Assembly (NCBI GenBank): GCA_965200775.1
Contig: OZ241383.1
Span: forward strand, 1 to 64,000
Direction: 5' to 3'
Source of the DNA: Poriferisocius sp965200775
GTDB taxonomy: Bacteria > Actinomycetota > Acidimicrobiia > Acidimicrobiales > Bin134
DNA length: 64,000 nucleotides
Part shown: positions 53,115 to 62,404 of the stretch, one piece after another
How positions within the stretch are numbered: the first letter of the stretch is position 1
Layout: every line of letters starts with the position of its first letter
Position numbers and translations under genes: made by a program
The notes under the pieces: generated by a model
What the model was told of the DNA's origin: nothing
The model's input: the letters and a program-made list of their open reading frames with translations, nothing else
The model's database searches: none

Positions 53115-53798
53115 GTGAAGCCCAGCGGGGCGGACGGGCCCCATGTGTTCGTCACCGACCTCGACCTCCCGGTGCTGAGCGACGACGACCGGAACCACCT
53201 GACCCGCTCGCTGCGGCTGCGCCCCGGCGACCGACTCACAGCGTCAAACGGCCGGGGTTCGTGGCGGGTCTGCCGCTTGGGAGGCGCGGGGGCTGATCCG
53301 GCGCTTGTACCCGACGGCCCGGTGATCGTCGTACACCCACCCCGGCCGGAAATCACCATCGGGTTCGCCCTTGTCAAGGGGAGCCGCCCCGAATTGGTGG
53401 TGCAGAAGCTCACCGAGCTGGGGGTGGATGTCATCGTCCCGTTCACCGCCGAGCGCAGCGTGGTGCGCTGGGATGCCGACCGGTCGGCCCGACAAACCGA
53501 GCGGCTGCGCCGGATCGCCCGGGAAGCGGCCATGCAGAGCCGCCAGGTGTACCTGCCCACCGTTGGTGAAGTGGCCGAATTTGCCGGGGTGGCCGAACTG
53601 CCCGGAGCGGTTCGCGCCGACCCCCTGGGCCAACCCGTCACCCTCGACCGTCCCACCGTGCTCATCGGCCCCGAGGGAGGGTGGTCGGATCGCGAGCGCC
53701 GCCGCCTTCCCGACTCGGTGCGGCTCAGCTCCTCGGTGTTGCGTTCGGAAACAGCGGCCATAACCGCCGCTGCGCTCCTCACCGCCCAGCGCGATTGA
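53115..53798 (+). CDS. rsmE: 16S rRNA (uracil1498-N3)-methyltransferase RsmE
   Basis: A 227-residue SPOUT methyltransferase. The N-terminal PUA-like domain (HVFVTDLD to RLTASNGRG) precedes the trefoil-knot domain with LVKGSRPELVVQKLTELGV, IGPEGGWSDRERR and the C-terminal LSSSVLRSETAAITAAALL, all diagnostic. The start is GTG 53115. It methylates U1498 in the 30S decoding region. Confidence 0.94.
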   Translation: MKPSGADGPHVFVTDLDLPVLSDDDRNHLTRSLRLRPGDRLTASNGRGSWRVCRLGGAGADPALVPDGPVIVVHPPRPEITIGFALVKGSRPELVVQKLTELGVDVIVPFTAERSVVRWDADRSARQTERLRRIAREAAMQSRQVYLPTVGEVAEFAGVAELPGAVRADPLGQPVTLDRPTVLIGPEGGWSDRERRRLPDSVRLSSSVLRSETAAITAAALLTAQRD

Positions 53799-53833
53799 CA
53801 ATCGGCACGGGTTCGGGCGGCGAGATCCGTCAG

Positions 53834-55102
53834 CTAGCGGTCGTTGATGGGGACGTAGTTTCTCTCGGCCGCGCCGGTGTACACCTGGCGGGGGCGGGCG
53901 ATGCGGCTGTCCTGTTCGAGCAGCTCAACCCAGTGGGCCAGCCACCCCGCGGTGCGAGCGATGGCGAACAGCACAGTGAACATCTCGGTGGGGAACCCCA
54001 TCGACTGGTAGATCAAGCCTGAGTAGAAGTCCACGTTGGGGTACAGCCTGCGGCTTATGAAGTAGTCGTCGGAAAGGGCCACTTCTTCCAGCTTGAGGGC
54101 GATGTCGAGCAGCGGGTTCGAGCCGGTGATGTCGAATACATCGTAAGCGGCCTGCTTGATGATCCGGGCCCGAGGGTCGTAGTTCTTGTACACCCGGTGG
54201 CCGAACCCCATGAGGCGGGTCTCCCCGGCTTTCACCGCCTTGATGAACGGGTCAATGTTCTCGTAGCTGCCGATGTCGCCGAGCATCTCCATGACGGCCT
54301 GGTTGGCTCCGCCGTGGCGAGGGCCATACAGGGCGGTGCATGCCGCCGAGATCACCGAATAGGGATCGGTGTGAGCGCTGCCCACCACCCGGGCGGTGCT
54401 GGTGGAGCAGTTCTGCCCATGGTCGGCGTGGGTGATGAACAGCATGTCCAGTGCCCGGCTGAACGCCGGATCACACTCGTAGGTGGGCTCGGCGATCTTG
54501 AACATCATCGACAGGAAGTTGGTGGCGAAGTCGAGGTCGTTGTCGGGATACACGAACGGCATCCCGGTGTTGAACCGGGCCCCGGCAGCGGCCACCGTGG
54601 GCACCTTGGCGATCAACCGCACGATCTGGTGCATCCGGTTCTCGGGGTCGTCTATGTCCTTGGCCTCGGGGTAGAAGGTGGACAGGGCGGCGATGGTCGA
54701 CACGAACATGCCCATCGGGTGGGCGTCGTGGAGGAACGACTCCATGAACCGCTTGCGGAAACGCTCGTGGATGTAGGTGTGGTGGGTGATCTTGTCCGTC
54801 CACACGTCGTACTCGCTGGACGTGGGCAGCTCGCCGTGCAACAGCAGGTAGGCCACCTCGAGAAAGGTGGAGTGCTCGGCCAACTGCTCAATGGGGTAGC
54901 CCCGGTAGCGCAGGATGCCGTTCTCGCCGTCCACCTCGCTCACCGCGCTGTTGGTGGCCGCGGTGGTGCTGAACGACGGATCCAAGAACCAGATATTGGG
55001 GAGTAGCTTGCGCCACGCCGATGCATCCACACCGCCGTTGACAATCGGAACTTCGACCGACTCGCCGGACCGATTGTCGGTGATTGTTATGGATTCGGGC
55101 AC
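53834..55102 (-). CDS. gltA: Citrate synthase
   Basis: A 422-residue type II-size citrate synthase that condenses acetyl-CoA and oxaloacetate. Signature sequences are GENGILRYRGYPIEQLAE, HADHGQNCSTSTARVVGS, RHGGANQAVMEML and MGFGHRVYKNYDPRA (active-site His). GTG 55102 is preferred because AAAGGAG lies six bases upstream; the open frame extends five codons further. With aconitase at 57.5-59.8 kb it places two consecutive TCA enzymes in the same region and strand, though they are separated by two other genes. Confidence 0.96.
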   Translation of the reverse strand: MPESITITDNRSGESVEVPIVNGGVDASAWRKLLPNIWFLDPSFSTTAATNSAVSEVDGENGILRYRGYPIEQLAEHSTFLEVAYLLLHGELPTSSEYDVWTDKITHHTYIHERFRKRFMESFLHDAHPMGMFVSTIAALSTFYPEAKDIDDPENRMHQIVRLIAKVPTVAAAGARFNTGMPFVYPDNDLDFATNFLSMMFKIAEPTYECDPAFSRALDMLFITHADHGQNCSTSTARVVGSAHTDPYSVISAACTALYGPRHGGANQAVMEMLGDIGSYENIDPFIKAVKAGETRLMGFGHRVYKNYDPRARIIKQAAYDVFDITGSNPLLDIALKLEEVALSDDYFISRRLYPNVDFYSGLIYQSMGFPTEMFTVLFAIARTAGWLAHWVELLEQDSRIARPRQVYTGAAERNYVPINDR

Positions 55103-55187
55103 GCAGGCTCCTTTCACGGCTTCGTCTGGCGGTGGGCAGTCTAGCCCAGGCTGTGCCGATCGGCCCCCGAAACGGTGGGGGCCGGCA

Positions 55188-56570
55188 TTACAGGGGCGTG
55201 TTGTCGTGGCGGCGGTGGGGGAGGGTCTCCCGTTTCGACTCCAGCATTTCCAGGGCGGCGGCCACCTCGGCCCGGGTGTCGGCCGGGTCGATCACCGCGT
55301 CTATCGATCCCCGCTCTGCCGCCAGGTAGGGGTTGAGGTAGCGGTCCTCGTAGGCCGACTCCAGCTCGGCCCGCTCCTCGGGGTCGGCCCGGCGGTGGAC
55401 GATCTCCACCGCTCCCCGGGCACCCATCACCGCGATCTCGGCCGAGGGCCACGCCAGGGCCACATCGTTGCCCATGTAGCGGGAGTCCATCACGATGTAG
55501 GCACCCCCGTAGGACTTCCTCAGGGTCACGTTCACCCGTCCGACGGTGGCTCGGGCGTAAGCGAAGGCCAGTTGGGCGCCGTGGCGGATGATGCCCCGCC
55601 ACTCCAGGTCCTTGCCTGGCTGGAAGCCCGACGTGTCCACGAAGGTCACCAGGGGCAGGTTGAAGGCGTCGCAGAACGATACGAACCGGGCCCCCTTCTG
55701 GCTACACGCTATGTCGAGGGTTCCAGCCAGGCTCTGGGGCTGGTTGGCCAGCATCCCCACCGGGCGTCCGGCCACGGTGGCGAAACCGCACACCAGGTTG
55801 GTGGCCCAGTCGGCCTTGTACTCCAGGAGGTCGCCGTCGTCGGCCACCGCCCGGGCGACGTCGCGCACGTCGTAGCTGCCCTGGGGGGAGTCGGGTAGCA
55901 GGTCGCGCAGCTCAGGGGTGGGCCGGTCGGGCGGGTCGCTCACCCCCCATCGGGGGGGTAGTTCGTCGGCGTAAGCGGGCAGCAGCCCCAGAAGCGTACC
56001 CACCAACTCGGAAGCAGCCTGTTTGTCCTCCACCACAAAGGCGGCCACCCCGCTGCGGCGGGAGAGCTGGTCGGCTCCGCCCAGGGTCTCGGTGCTTATC
56101 ACCTCGCCGGTGTACTGGCCCACCATGCGGGGACCGGTCAGGAAGGCGTAGCTGCCCGCTGTGGCGATCACGATGTCGGCCAACCCCAACAAGAGGGCAG
56201 GCCCCGACACCGCCGGCCCGGTGGCGCAGAAGATTGTGGGCACCTGTCCCGAGCACCCCACCACCGCTTTGGCCACCCGGCCCCAGCCTGTAGTGGCGGC
56301 CACGCCGGCGTCGATGTCTGCTCCCGAGGAAGCGAGGAACCCCACCAGGGGCAGGCGGCGGGAGAGGGCCTCGGCAGCGGCTCGCTCGATGGTCTCGCTG
56401 TCGGTGGGGCTGAGCGCTCCCTGGTTTACGTCGTTGTCGGCCACCTCGAAGGTCACACAGTCGCGGCCGTCGTAGGAGTCGAGCCACGCCCGGGCCGACC
56501 CCGGCGATCCAGCCCGCAGCGGGACTCGGGTCGGGCGGTTGCCAGAAGCGGGAGCGGGGTGTGCTGTCAA
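55188..56570 (-). CDS. Acyl-CoA carboxylase carboxyltransferase (beta) subunit-like protein
   Basis: A 460-residue biotin-dependent carboxyltransferase. The second crotonase-like half is well conserved (GTLDIACSQKGARFVSFCDA, VTFVDTSGFQPGKDLEW, RKSYGGAYIVMDSRYMGND, ARGAVEIVHRR). The first half is shorter than in propionyl- or acetyl-CoA carboxylases (usually 510-540 residues) and lacks the usual long N-terminal CoA-binding start, though GPAVSGPALLLGLADIVI remains. No biotin carboxylase is near. It overlaps the LysR gene by four bases. The substrate is unknown. Confidence 0.85.
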   Translation of the reverse strand: MTAHPAPASGNRPTRVPLRAGSPGSARAWLDSYDGRDCVTFEVADNDVNQGALSPTDSETIERAAAEALSRRLPLVGFLASSGADIDAGVAATTGWGRVAKAVVGCSGQVPTIFCATGPAVSGPALLLGLADIVIATAGSYAFLTGPRMVGQYTGEVISTETLGGADQLSRRSGVAAFVVEDKQAASELVGTLLGLLPAYADELPPRWGVSDPPDRPTPELRDLLPDSPQGSYDVRDVARAVADDGDLLEYKADWATNLVCGFATVAGRPVGMLANQPQSLAGTLDIACSQKGARFVSFCDAFNLPLVTFVDTSGFQPGKDLEWRGIIRHGAQLAFAYARATVGRVNVTLRKSYGGAYIVMDSRYMGNDVALAWPSAEIAVMGARGAVEIVHRRADPEERAELESAYEDRYLNPYLAAERGSIDAVIDPADTRAEVAAALEMLESKRETLPHRRHDNTPL

Positions 56571-57469
56571 CTCGGGTACACCCCAGCCTGGTTGTAACCG
56601 TGGGTTGACACCACCTCGAAGATCACCTCACTCACCGCTCGGGTGACAGCCGATGGTGCCACCCGGCGGCTCACGATCAGGCCCACCGAGCGCCTCACCA
56701 GACCGGTTATGGGGATTCGTCTCCAGGGACCATCGTCGGGGGCGGCGCTGGCCGGGAGGATGGCGGCTCCAAACCCGGTGAGCACCAGGTTGGCGATCAT
56801 GCGCATCCCGTCGATCTCCGCCCGGGTGTTGAGCTCCACCCCCTGATTCTTGAGCTCGGAGTCGATCTCGTCTCTGAACGCCGTGCCCCTGGGGGGCAGC
56901 AGCAGCTCGTGGTTGCTCAGCTCCGCCGGGGTTACCGACGAGCGGCCGGCCAGCGGATGGTCGGGCGAGGCGATGAGCAGGCGGTCTTCCTCGAACAGCT
57001 CCTCGGCACGGATCTCGGTATCGGTCAGGGGCAGGTTGACCACCGCACTGTGCAGGTCGCCGGCCACCACCTGGGGAAGGAGGCTGGTGGTGGTGGCGGT
57101 GAGGATCTCGAGGCGCACGTTGGGGTACTTGGACTCCAGGGCCGGGATCATGATGGGTATCAGCCACCGGCCGGTGGAGTCGATGATGCCTAGCCGGGTG
57201 AGGCCGGAGATGTCGTCACGCATGGCGGCCATGTCGTCGGCGATGGCGTCGGTTTCGGCACGGATGCGCCGGGCCCGGGCCGCCACTGCCTCGCCCTCCT
57301 CGGTGAGGGTGCCGGCGTCACGGTCCACCAGGCGGGTGCCCAGCTCCTCCTCCAGCCGGGCGATGTGCTTCGACACGTTCGACTGAACGGTGTGCAGCGA
57401 CCGGGCCGCGCTGGTGAACGTCTTGTACTCGGCTATCGCCAACAGGGCGTCGAGCTGGCGGATGTCCAT
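56567..57469 (-). CDS. LysR-family transcriptional regulator
   Basis: A 300-residue LTTR. The N-terminal winged helix is typical (MDIRQLDALLAIAEYKTFTS and VQSNVSKHIARLEEELGTRL), followed by a PBP2-like effector domain. It overlaps the carboxyltransferase gene and lies 18 bp after aconitase on the same strand, so it may be transcribed from the aconitase promoter. LTTRs usually regulate a divergent target; none is present, so the target could be this carboxylase operon itself or a distant gene. Confidence 0.92.
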   Translation of the reverse strand: MDIRQLDALLAIAEYKTFTSAARSLHTVQSNVSKHIARLEEELGTRLVDRDAGTLTEEGEAVAARARRIRAETDAIADDMAAMRDDISGLTRLGIIDSTGRWLIPIMIPALESKYPNVRLEILTATTTSLLPQVVAGDLHSAVVNLPLTDTEIRAEELFEEDRLLIASPDHPLAGRSSVTPAELSNHELLLPPRGTAFRDEIDSELKNQGVELNTRAEIDGMRMIANLVLTGFGAAILPASAAPDDGPWRRIPITGLVRRSVGLIVSRRVAPSAVTRAVSEVIFEVVSTHGYNQAGVYPS

Positions 57470-57487
57470 GGCCGCGGGCCGGTGCCG

Positions 57488-59761
57488 TCAGCCCGAGGTC
57501 CGCTCGCGGATCAGGTTCAGAGCGCTGCCGGCTCGGAACCACTCGATCTGGTCGGGCGACATGGTGTGCTCGGCGGCCATTTCCAGCACTGTGCCGTCGG
57601 GCTTGGCCGCCTCAACCCGTACCGGGGCGCCGGGCGAGAGGCCGGCCAGGTCCAGCACCGAGATGCGGTCGTCTTCGTCGATGCGGTCGTAGTCGTCTGG
57701 GTCGGCGAACGTGAGGGCCAGTACCCCCTGCTTCTTCAGGTTGGTCTCGTGGATGCGGGCGAACGACCGGGCGATCACCGCCGCGCACCCCCTGAAGCGG
57801 GGCTCCATGGCGGCGTGCTCCCGTGATGAGCCCTCCCCGATGTTGCGGTCGCCCACCACCACCCAGCGCTGCCCGGCGGCGTGGTAGGCCGCCGCGACGT
57901 CCGGGAACGAACCGGTGGTGCCGTCGAGCTGGTTCTTGCCCTCACCCACCGCTCCGGTGAAGGCGTTCACCGCTCCCAGGTACAGGTTCCCGGAGATGTT
58001 CTCGAGGTGGCCCCGGTAGCGCAACCACGGTCCGGCCATGGAGATGTGGTCGGTGGTGCATTTGCCCTGGGCCTTCACCAGCACCGGCAGGGCGTGGAAG
58101 TCCTCGCCGTCCCAGGCGTCGAAGGGCTCCAGAAGCTGGAGTCGCTCGGAGTCGGGCGACACCCGCACCTCCACCGTTCCACCGTCGGCGGGCGGTGCCA
58201 CGAAGCCGCTGGCACCGGGGTCGAATCCCATGTCGGGCAGCTCGGTGCCCGGCCCCACCATCAGGGCCACCTCGGTGCCGTCGGGGGAGGTGATGGTGTC
58301 CGACGCCGGGTCGAAGTCCAGGGTGCCGGCCAAGGCCAGGGCCACCACCGTCTCCGGCGAGGTCACGAAGGCGTTGGTGGTGGCGTAGCCGTCGTTGCGC
58401 TTGGGGAAGTTCCGGTTGTAGCTGGTGACGATGCTGTTGGGGGTGCCGTCGGCCACATCTTCACGGTTCCACTGGCCGATGCAGGGGCCGCAGGCGTTGG
58501 CCAGCACGGTGGCCCCGATCGACTCCAGGTCGGCGAGCAGCCCGTCGCGCACGATGGTGGTCCTCACCTGCTCCGATCCGGGGGTCACCAGGAGGGGGGC
58601 TTTGGTGGTGAGGCCGTGGGCCGCCGCGTGGCGGGCGATGCTTGCGGCTCTGGTGATGTCCTCATAGCTGGAGTTGGTACACGATCCCACCAGGGCGGCG
58701 CTCACCTCCAGCGGCCAGCCGTTGAGCTTGGCCTCGGAGCCCAACTCGGCCACCGGGCGTGCCCGGTCGGGGGTGTGGGGGCCGTTGATGTGTGGTCCCA
58801 GGCGGGACAGGTCGATCTCCACCACCCGGTCGAAATAGCCGCCGGGGTTGGCGGTCACGGCGTCGTCGGCCCGCAGGTGGTGAGTGTGAGCGTTGGCCGC
58901 ATCGGCAACAACCTCTCGTCCCGTGGCCTTGAGGTAGCGGGCGATGGCGTCGTCGTAGGCGAACAGCGAGGTGGTGGCCCCGATCTCTGCCCCCATGTTG
59001 CAGATGGTGGCCTTGCCGGTGGCCGACAGGGAGTGTGCTCCGGGCCCGAAGTACTCCACTATGGCTCCGGTGCCACCGGCCACGGTGAGGATCTCGGCCA
59101 CTTTGAGGATCACGTCCTTGGGAGCGGCCCAGCCGTCCAGCTCTCCGGTGAGGTACACACCGATGAGCTTGGGCCAGCGTACGTTCCAGGCGAAGCCGGT
59201 CATCACGTCCACCGCGTCGGCTCCGCCCACGCCCACGGCAACCATGCCCAGCCCGCCGGCGTTGGGGGTGTGGCTGTCGGTGCCGATCATCATGCCGCCG
59301 GGGAAGGCGTACTGCTCCAGCACTACCTGGTGGATGATCCCCGAGCCCGGCTTCCAGAACCCGGCGCCGTAGCGAGCGCACACCGACTCCAGAAAGTCGT
59401 ACACCTCCTCGTTGGTGTCGAGTGCGGCGGCGAGGTCGCGCTCGGCGTCGATCCGGGCAGAGATGAGGTGGTCGCAGTGGGTGGTGGTGGGCACCTGCAC
59501 CTCGTCGAGACCGGCGGTCATGAACTGGAGCCACGCCATCTGGGCGGTGGCGTCCTGCATGGCCACCCGGTCTGGCCGCAGATCCACATAGGTGGTGCCC
59601 CTCTGAGGTGCGATGGTGGGGTCGTCGAGGTGGTTGAGCAGGATTTTCTCGGCCAGAGTGAGGGGACGGCCGAAGCGGTCCCTGGCGGCGTCGACCCGCT
59701 CGTCCAGGGTGGCGTACACATTGTTGATGAGTTCGATGGGGGTGGAAGCGGCTACCGGCAT
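57488..59761 (-). CDS. acn: Aconitate hydratase, mitochondrial-type
   Basis: A 757-residue aconitase that isomerises citrate to isocitrate. The [4Fe-4S] cysteines are Cys361 (LVGSCTNSS), Cys424 and Cys427 (ACGPCIGQW). GTDSHTPNAGGLGM and the swivel-domain motif VGDRNIGEGSSREHAA are present. The length and sequence fit the mitochondrial-type (about 750 residues) rather than the bacterial AcnA form of about 900. ATG 59761 is chosen; a much longer open frame upstream has no similarity and overlaps the acyltransferase end. Confidence 0.95.
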   Translation of the reverse strand: MPVAASTPIELINNVYATLDERVDAARDRFGRPLTLAEKILLNHLDDPTIAPQRGTTYVDLRPDRVAMQDATAQMAWLQFMTAGLDEVQVPTTTHCDHLISARIDAERDLAAALDTNEEVYDFLESVCARYGAGFWKPGSGIIHQVVLEQYAFPGGMMIGTDSHTPNAGGLGMVAVGVGGADAVDVMTGFAWNVRWPKLIGVYLTGELDGWAAPKDVILKVAEILTVAGGTGAIVEYFGPGAHSLSATGKATICNMGAEIGATTSLFAYDDAIARYLKATGREVVADAANAHTHHLRADDAVTANPGGYFDRVVEIDLSRLGPHINGPHTPDRARPVAELGSEAKLNGWPLEVSAALVGSCTNSSYEDITRAASIARHAAAHGLTTKAPLLVTPGSEQVRTTIVRDGLLADLESIGATVLANACGPCIGQWNREDVADGTPNSIVTSYNRNFPKRNDGYATTNAFVTSPETVVALALAGTLDFDPASDTITSPDGTEVALMVGPGTELPDMGFDPGASGFVAPPADGGTVEVRVSPDSERLQLLEPFDAWDGEDFHALPVLVKAQGKCTTDHISMAGPWLRYRGHLENISGNLYLGAVNAFTGAVGEGKNQLDGTTGSFPDVAAAYHAAGQRWVVVGDRNIGEGSSREHAAMEPRFRGCAAVIARSFARIHETNLKKQGVLALTFADPDDYDRIDEDDRISVLDLAGLSPGAPVRVEAAKPDGTVLEMAAEHTMSPDQIEWFRAGSALNLIRERTSG

Positions 59762-59838
59762 GGCCTTAATCCTACGGGCTGCCAGGCGGTTTGGCTGTGT
59801 CGTGAACCCCGTTAAGCACCGGGTAGAACAGGCTTGGG

Positions 59839-60738
59839 TTAGGGCCAGCGGCGGTGTTGGCGGCGGGAGCGGGGGGAGCGGTCGCCCAGGGCCCAGGCCC
59901 GTCGCCAAGAGGCCACCGGGGGGCCGGTGAGGCCGGGGGTGGTCCCGTCGTGGGCTCGACGGCGGGCCTGGTACCAGTCGGTGGCGCACTCATCGGCCAG
60001 GGTGGCCACCGCCGCCTCGATACGGGCCGCGAACCGACGGGAGTTGTCCACCTCGGTGGGGATGATCGGGTCGCCGAAGGTAATGGTGGTGGCCGAGGCC
60101 TTGGGCAGGTTGCGGCCCTTGGGCAGGATGCGGTCGGTGCCCTCCACGTGAACCGGCACCACAGGCACCCCGCAGCGCACGGCCAAGTAGCCGGCCCCGC
60201 CCTGGAACGGCTGGCCCCACCCGTCGGGGCTGCGCCCTCCCTCGGGAAAGATGAGCAGGCTCCAGCCGTCGTTGATGAGTGACGCTGCCAGCCGGGCCGA
60301 ACGCCGCCCCACCTTTTCCCGGTCGATGGGAATGGCCCCGATGGCCAGCGCCGAGGCCGCCGACTTGACCGCTCCGGTGAAGAAATAGTCGGCCGCCGCT
60401 CCCACCACCAGCCGGTTCCGCCACTTCGGCGGGATGGAAGTGAAGAGCAGGGGAGTGTCGATGTGGCTGTGGTGGTTGGCGGCGAATATCACCGGGCCGA
60501 CGACCCGCTCCAGCCGGTCGAGCCCGTGGCGTTGGGGCCGGGCCAGAGCGGCCATCGTCGGTCGCACAATCACCTCGGCAATGGCCAGCCGGGCAGCCCT
60601 AGCCACCGGGGAGCGGGCCCAATCGGTGTCGTAGTGCGCTCCCCTTCGCTTGGTGTGGGGCATGAGCGGCACCCCGGCGGGCGGGCGAGCGGCCCGGAAC
60701 GGGAAGTCCAACTTCGAGATGATCCGTCTAGCCGACAT
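59839..60738 (-). CDS. PlsC-type 1-acylglycerol-3-phosphate acyltransferase
   Basis: A 299-residue membrane-associated acyltransferase. The catalytic HX4D motif is NHHSHIDTPL, the substrate motif is FPEGGRSPDG, and VPVVPVHVEGTDRI is block IV. The C-terminal 50 residues are rich in Arg and Pro. It is the last gene of a three-gene minus-strand operon with a LarA-like protein and a FAR-HAD fusion; the lipid-related partners suggest a shared acyl-lipid pathway. Its start codon lies inside a short duplicated sequence shared with the end of the LarA-like gene. Confidence 0.9.
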   Translation of the reverse strand: MSARRIISKLDFPFRAARPPAGVPLMPHTKRRGAHYDTDWARSPVARAARLAIAEVIVRPTMAALARPQRHGLDRLERVVGPVIFAANHHSHIDTPLLFTSIPPKWRNRLVVGAAADYFFTGAVKSAASALAIGAIPIDREKVGRRSARLAASLINDGWSLLIFPEGGRSPDGWGQPFQGGAGYLAVRCGVPVVPVHVEGTDRILPKGRNLPKASATTITFGDPIIPTEVDNSRRFAARIEAAVATLADECATDWYQARRRAHDGTTPGLTGPPVASWRRAWALGDRSPRSRRQHRRWP

Positions 60739-60766
60739 CGGGGACGGTCCGTCTAGCTGACATCGG
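60724..60766. repeat. Short direct repeat at the LarA-like/PlsC junction (period 25)
   Basis: CCGTCTAGCCGACATCGG (60724-60741) and CCGTCTAGCTGACATCGG (60749-60766) differ at one base. On the coding strand one copy supplies the end and stop of the LarA-like gene, the other the start codon of plsC. In a single copy the two genes would overlap out of frame, so the duplication may have separated them. Confidence 0.85.
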
Positions 60767-62366
60767 CCATCAAGATGGGGGGGTTATGGATGTGGGTGAC
60801 GGTGGGCTGGCGGCCCACGGTGTCGCCGGCTATCTCCAGGGCGTCCTGGAGGGTGGAAGCGTTTCGGAAGCCCATGCGCTGCACCGCCCGGGTGTCGCCG
60901 CCAACGATTATCACCTCGCCCAGGTGCTGCAAGGCGTGAGCTCCCCAGTACCACATGTAGAAGGGGTGAACCCCGTGGTAGGCGTATGAGGTGCGGTACA
61001 GGTGGCGGTACCACTCGTCCTCGGCGAACCGGCGCTCGTAGCGGGCCTCGATCTCCACCGGGTCGGTGGTGTCGGCCAGAACCTGCTCGAAGAAGTCGAT
61101 GTAGCTCGGGTGATGCACGGGGTGGAACTCCCACCGGGTGGGATGGCTCATGATGACCACGCCACCCTCCCGTACCAGCGGCCGGCCCCGGTACAGGTTG
61201 AAGAAATAGCCCAGCCCCAGGCACATCACCAGGATGGGGTTCATCACCGAGTTCACGTTGTAGGGACAGATGTAGGGCAGGCCCATGGTCAAGATGTCGG
61301 TCTGGCCCTCCACCGGCACCAGATGCTGGGCGTACACGTTCTCGGTGGTCAGCTTGTGAACCGCTTCCACCTCGCCGGCCTGCACGGAGGTGAGTTCGTA
61401 GGGCGCTCGCCACGACTGGAATATCTGGCGGGCCATCCGGGGAGGGGTCTGGCGCAACCCTGCGGTCATGGCGATGAAAGCGGCCCGGTCCTTGGCGCTC
61501 CACTCCCATTCCCGCTTCTGGAGCATGGCGAGTGGCCCTTCAACCCCGAAGGTGTTGTTGTTGACCGTGGTCTCGATCTGGAAGATCCTCACCCCGGCGT
61601 CCCGCAGCACCTTGCCCATGCGCCAGTTGGAGGCGTGCAGCTCGGAGCGGTGCTGGTCCATGAACGACTTTGACTCCTGCATGGTCTTCACGTTGTGGTG
61701 GTGTCGTAGCCCCTGGTAGCCGGCCAGCCCGGTGGCGGTGCTCTTGTGCCCGCCGTCCATGGCCACCAGGTTGATGTTCACGTACACCACCAGGTCGCTC
61801 TCGGCGGCCCGCCGGCTGAACTGCACCTCCTCGCCGTGGGGGGTGGCGCCCAGCACTACCATGCCGTCGGGGTCCTCGGCGTCGTGGTTGTAGAGGCAGC
61901 CCGAGGGAGCGAAGGCGTCGAACACCCGGTCGCCCACCACGTAGCGCAGCTCGGCTTCGGTCATCCGCCGGTGGAGGGCGAGAGCGGCGATCACGTGTAC
62001 GTCGTCCACCCCGGCGGCGGCGGCCATCTCCAGCACCTGCTCGATCACCATCTGGCGGATGTCGGGACGGCGCATGGGGGGCAGGGGTAGGGAAATGTCG
62101 TCGAACGCGATGGTGAGCTTCATGCCCGGCTTGAGCTGAGCGGGCAGCGGGTCCTGATCCATGGGGTTGAGAAGGGCCCGGCGGATGGCCCCCTCGGGGT
62201 CGGCCAACCCCAGCAGCGGCTCGGCCGGATATATCACCCGGCTGCGCCCGGCCGGGAGACGCTCCGTGCGGAACCCCTCACCGTGGTGGAACAGGATCGG
62301 CGGGGTGGAGCGGTCCACCTCCAGGACCATGCCCGGCCGGGGGGTGGGTCGGACCCTGTCCTTCAT
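60753..62366 (-). CDS. LarA-like (DUF2088) nickel-pincer racemase/epimerase family protein
   Basis: A 537-residue protein related to lactate racemase LarA, which uses a nickel pincer nucleotide. AFDDISLPLPPMRRP (87-101) corresponds to the LarA DDxTRPTP motif but has Leu for the Arg. AALALHRRMTEAEL (His132), GGHKSTATGLAGYQG (Lys208, the residue that binds the cofactor covalently) and RHHHN (222-224) match the catalytic block. It is about 100 residues longer than LarA. No larBCE genes are in view. It lies between a FAR-HAD fusion and plsC, so a lipid-linked 2-hydroxyacid may be the substrate; this is inference. Confidence 0.75.
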   Translation of the reverse strand: MKDRVRPTPRPGMVLEVDRSTPPILFHHGEGFRTERLPAGRSRVIYPAEPLLGLADPEGAIRRALLNPMDQDPLPAQLKPGMKLTIAFDDISLPLPPMRRPDIRQMVIEQVLEMAAAAGVDDVHVIAALALHRRMTEAELRYVVGDRVFDAFAPSGCLYNHDAEDPDGMVVLGATPHGEEVQFSRRAAESDLVVYVNINLVAMDGGHKSTATGLAGYQGLRHHHNVKTMQESKSFMDQHRSELHASNWRMGKVLRDAGVRIFQIETTVNNNTFGVEGPLAMLQKREWEWSAKDRAAFIAMTAGLRQTPPRMARQIFQSWRAPYELTSVQAGEVEAVHKLTTENVYAQHLVPVEGQTDILTMGLPYICPYNVNSVMNPILVMCLGLGYFFNLYRGRPLVREGGVVIMSHPTRWEFHPVHHPSYIDFFEQVLADTTDPVEIEARYERRFAEDEWYRHLYRTSYAYHGVHPFYMWYWGAHALQHLGEVIIVGGDTRAVQRMGFRNASTLQDALEIAGDTVGRQPTVTHIHNPPILMADVS

Positions 62367-62404
62367 GTCCCTTGCCTCATCGCACGCAATGCCCCGCGCC
62401 TCAT
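62363..62404 (-). CDS. 13-codon linker ORF coupling the FAR-HAD and LarA-like genes
   Basis: An ATG that overlaps the FAR-HAD stop (ATGA) opens 13 codons (MRRGALRAMRQGT) ending in TGA, which in turn overlaps the ATG of the LarA-like gene (ATGA). This could let ribosomes re-initiate across the 35-bp gap. The peptide itself need not matter. A chance occurrence is possible. Confidence 0.3.
   Translation of the reverse strand: MRRGALRAMRQGT

Noticed and set aside
57881..59815. A 644-residue plus-strand open frame
   Set aside because: It is antisense to aconitase, rich in Gly, Val and His, and has no family features. It is a high-GC shadow frame.
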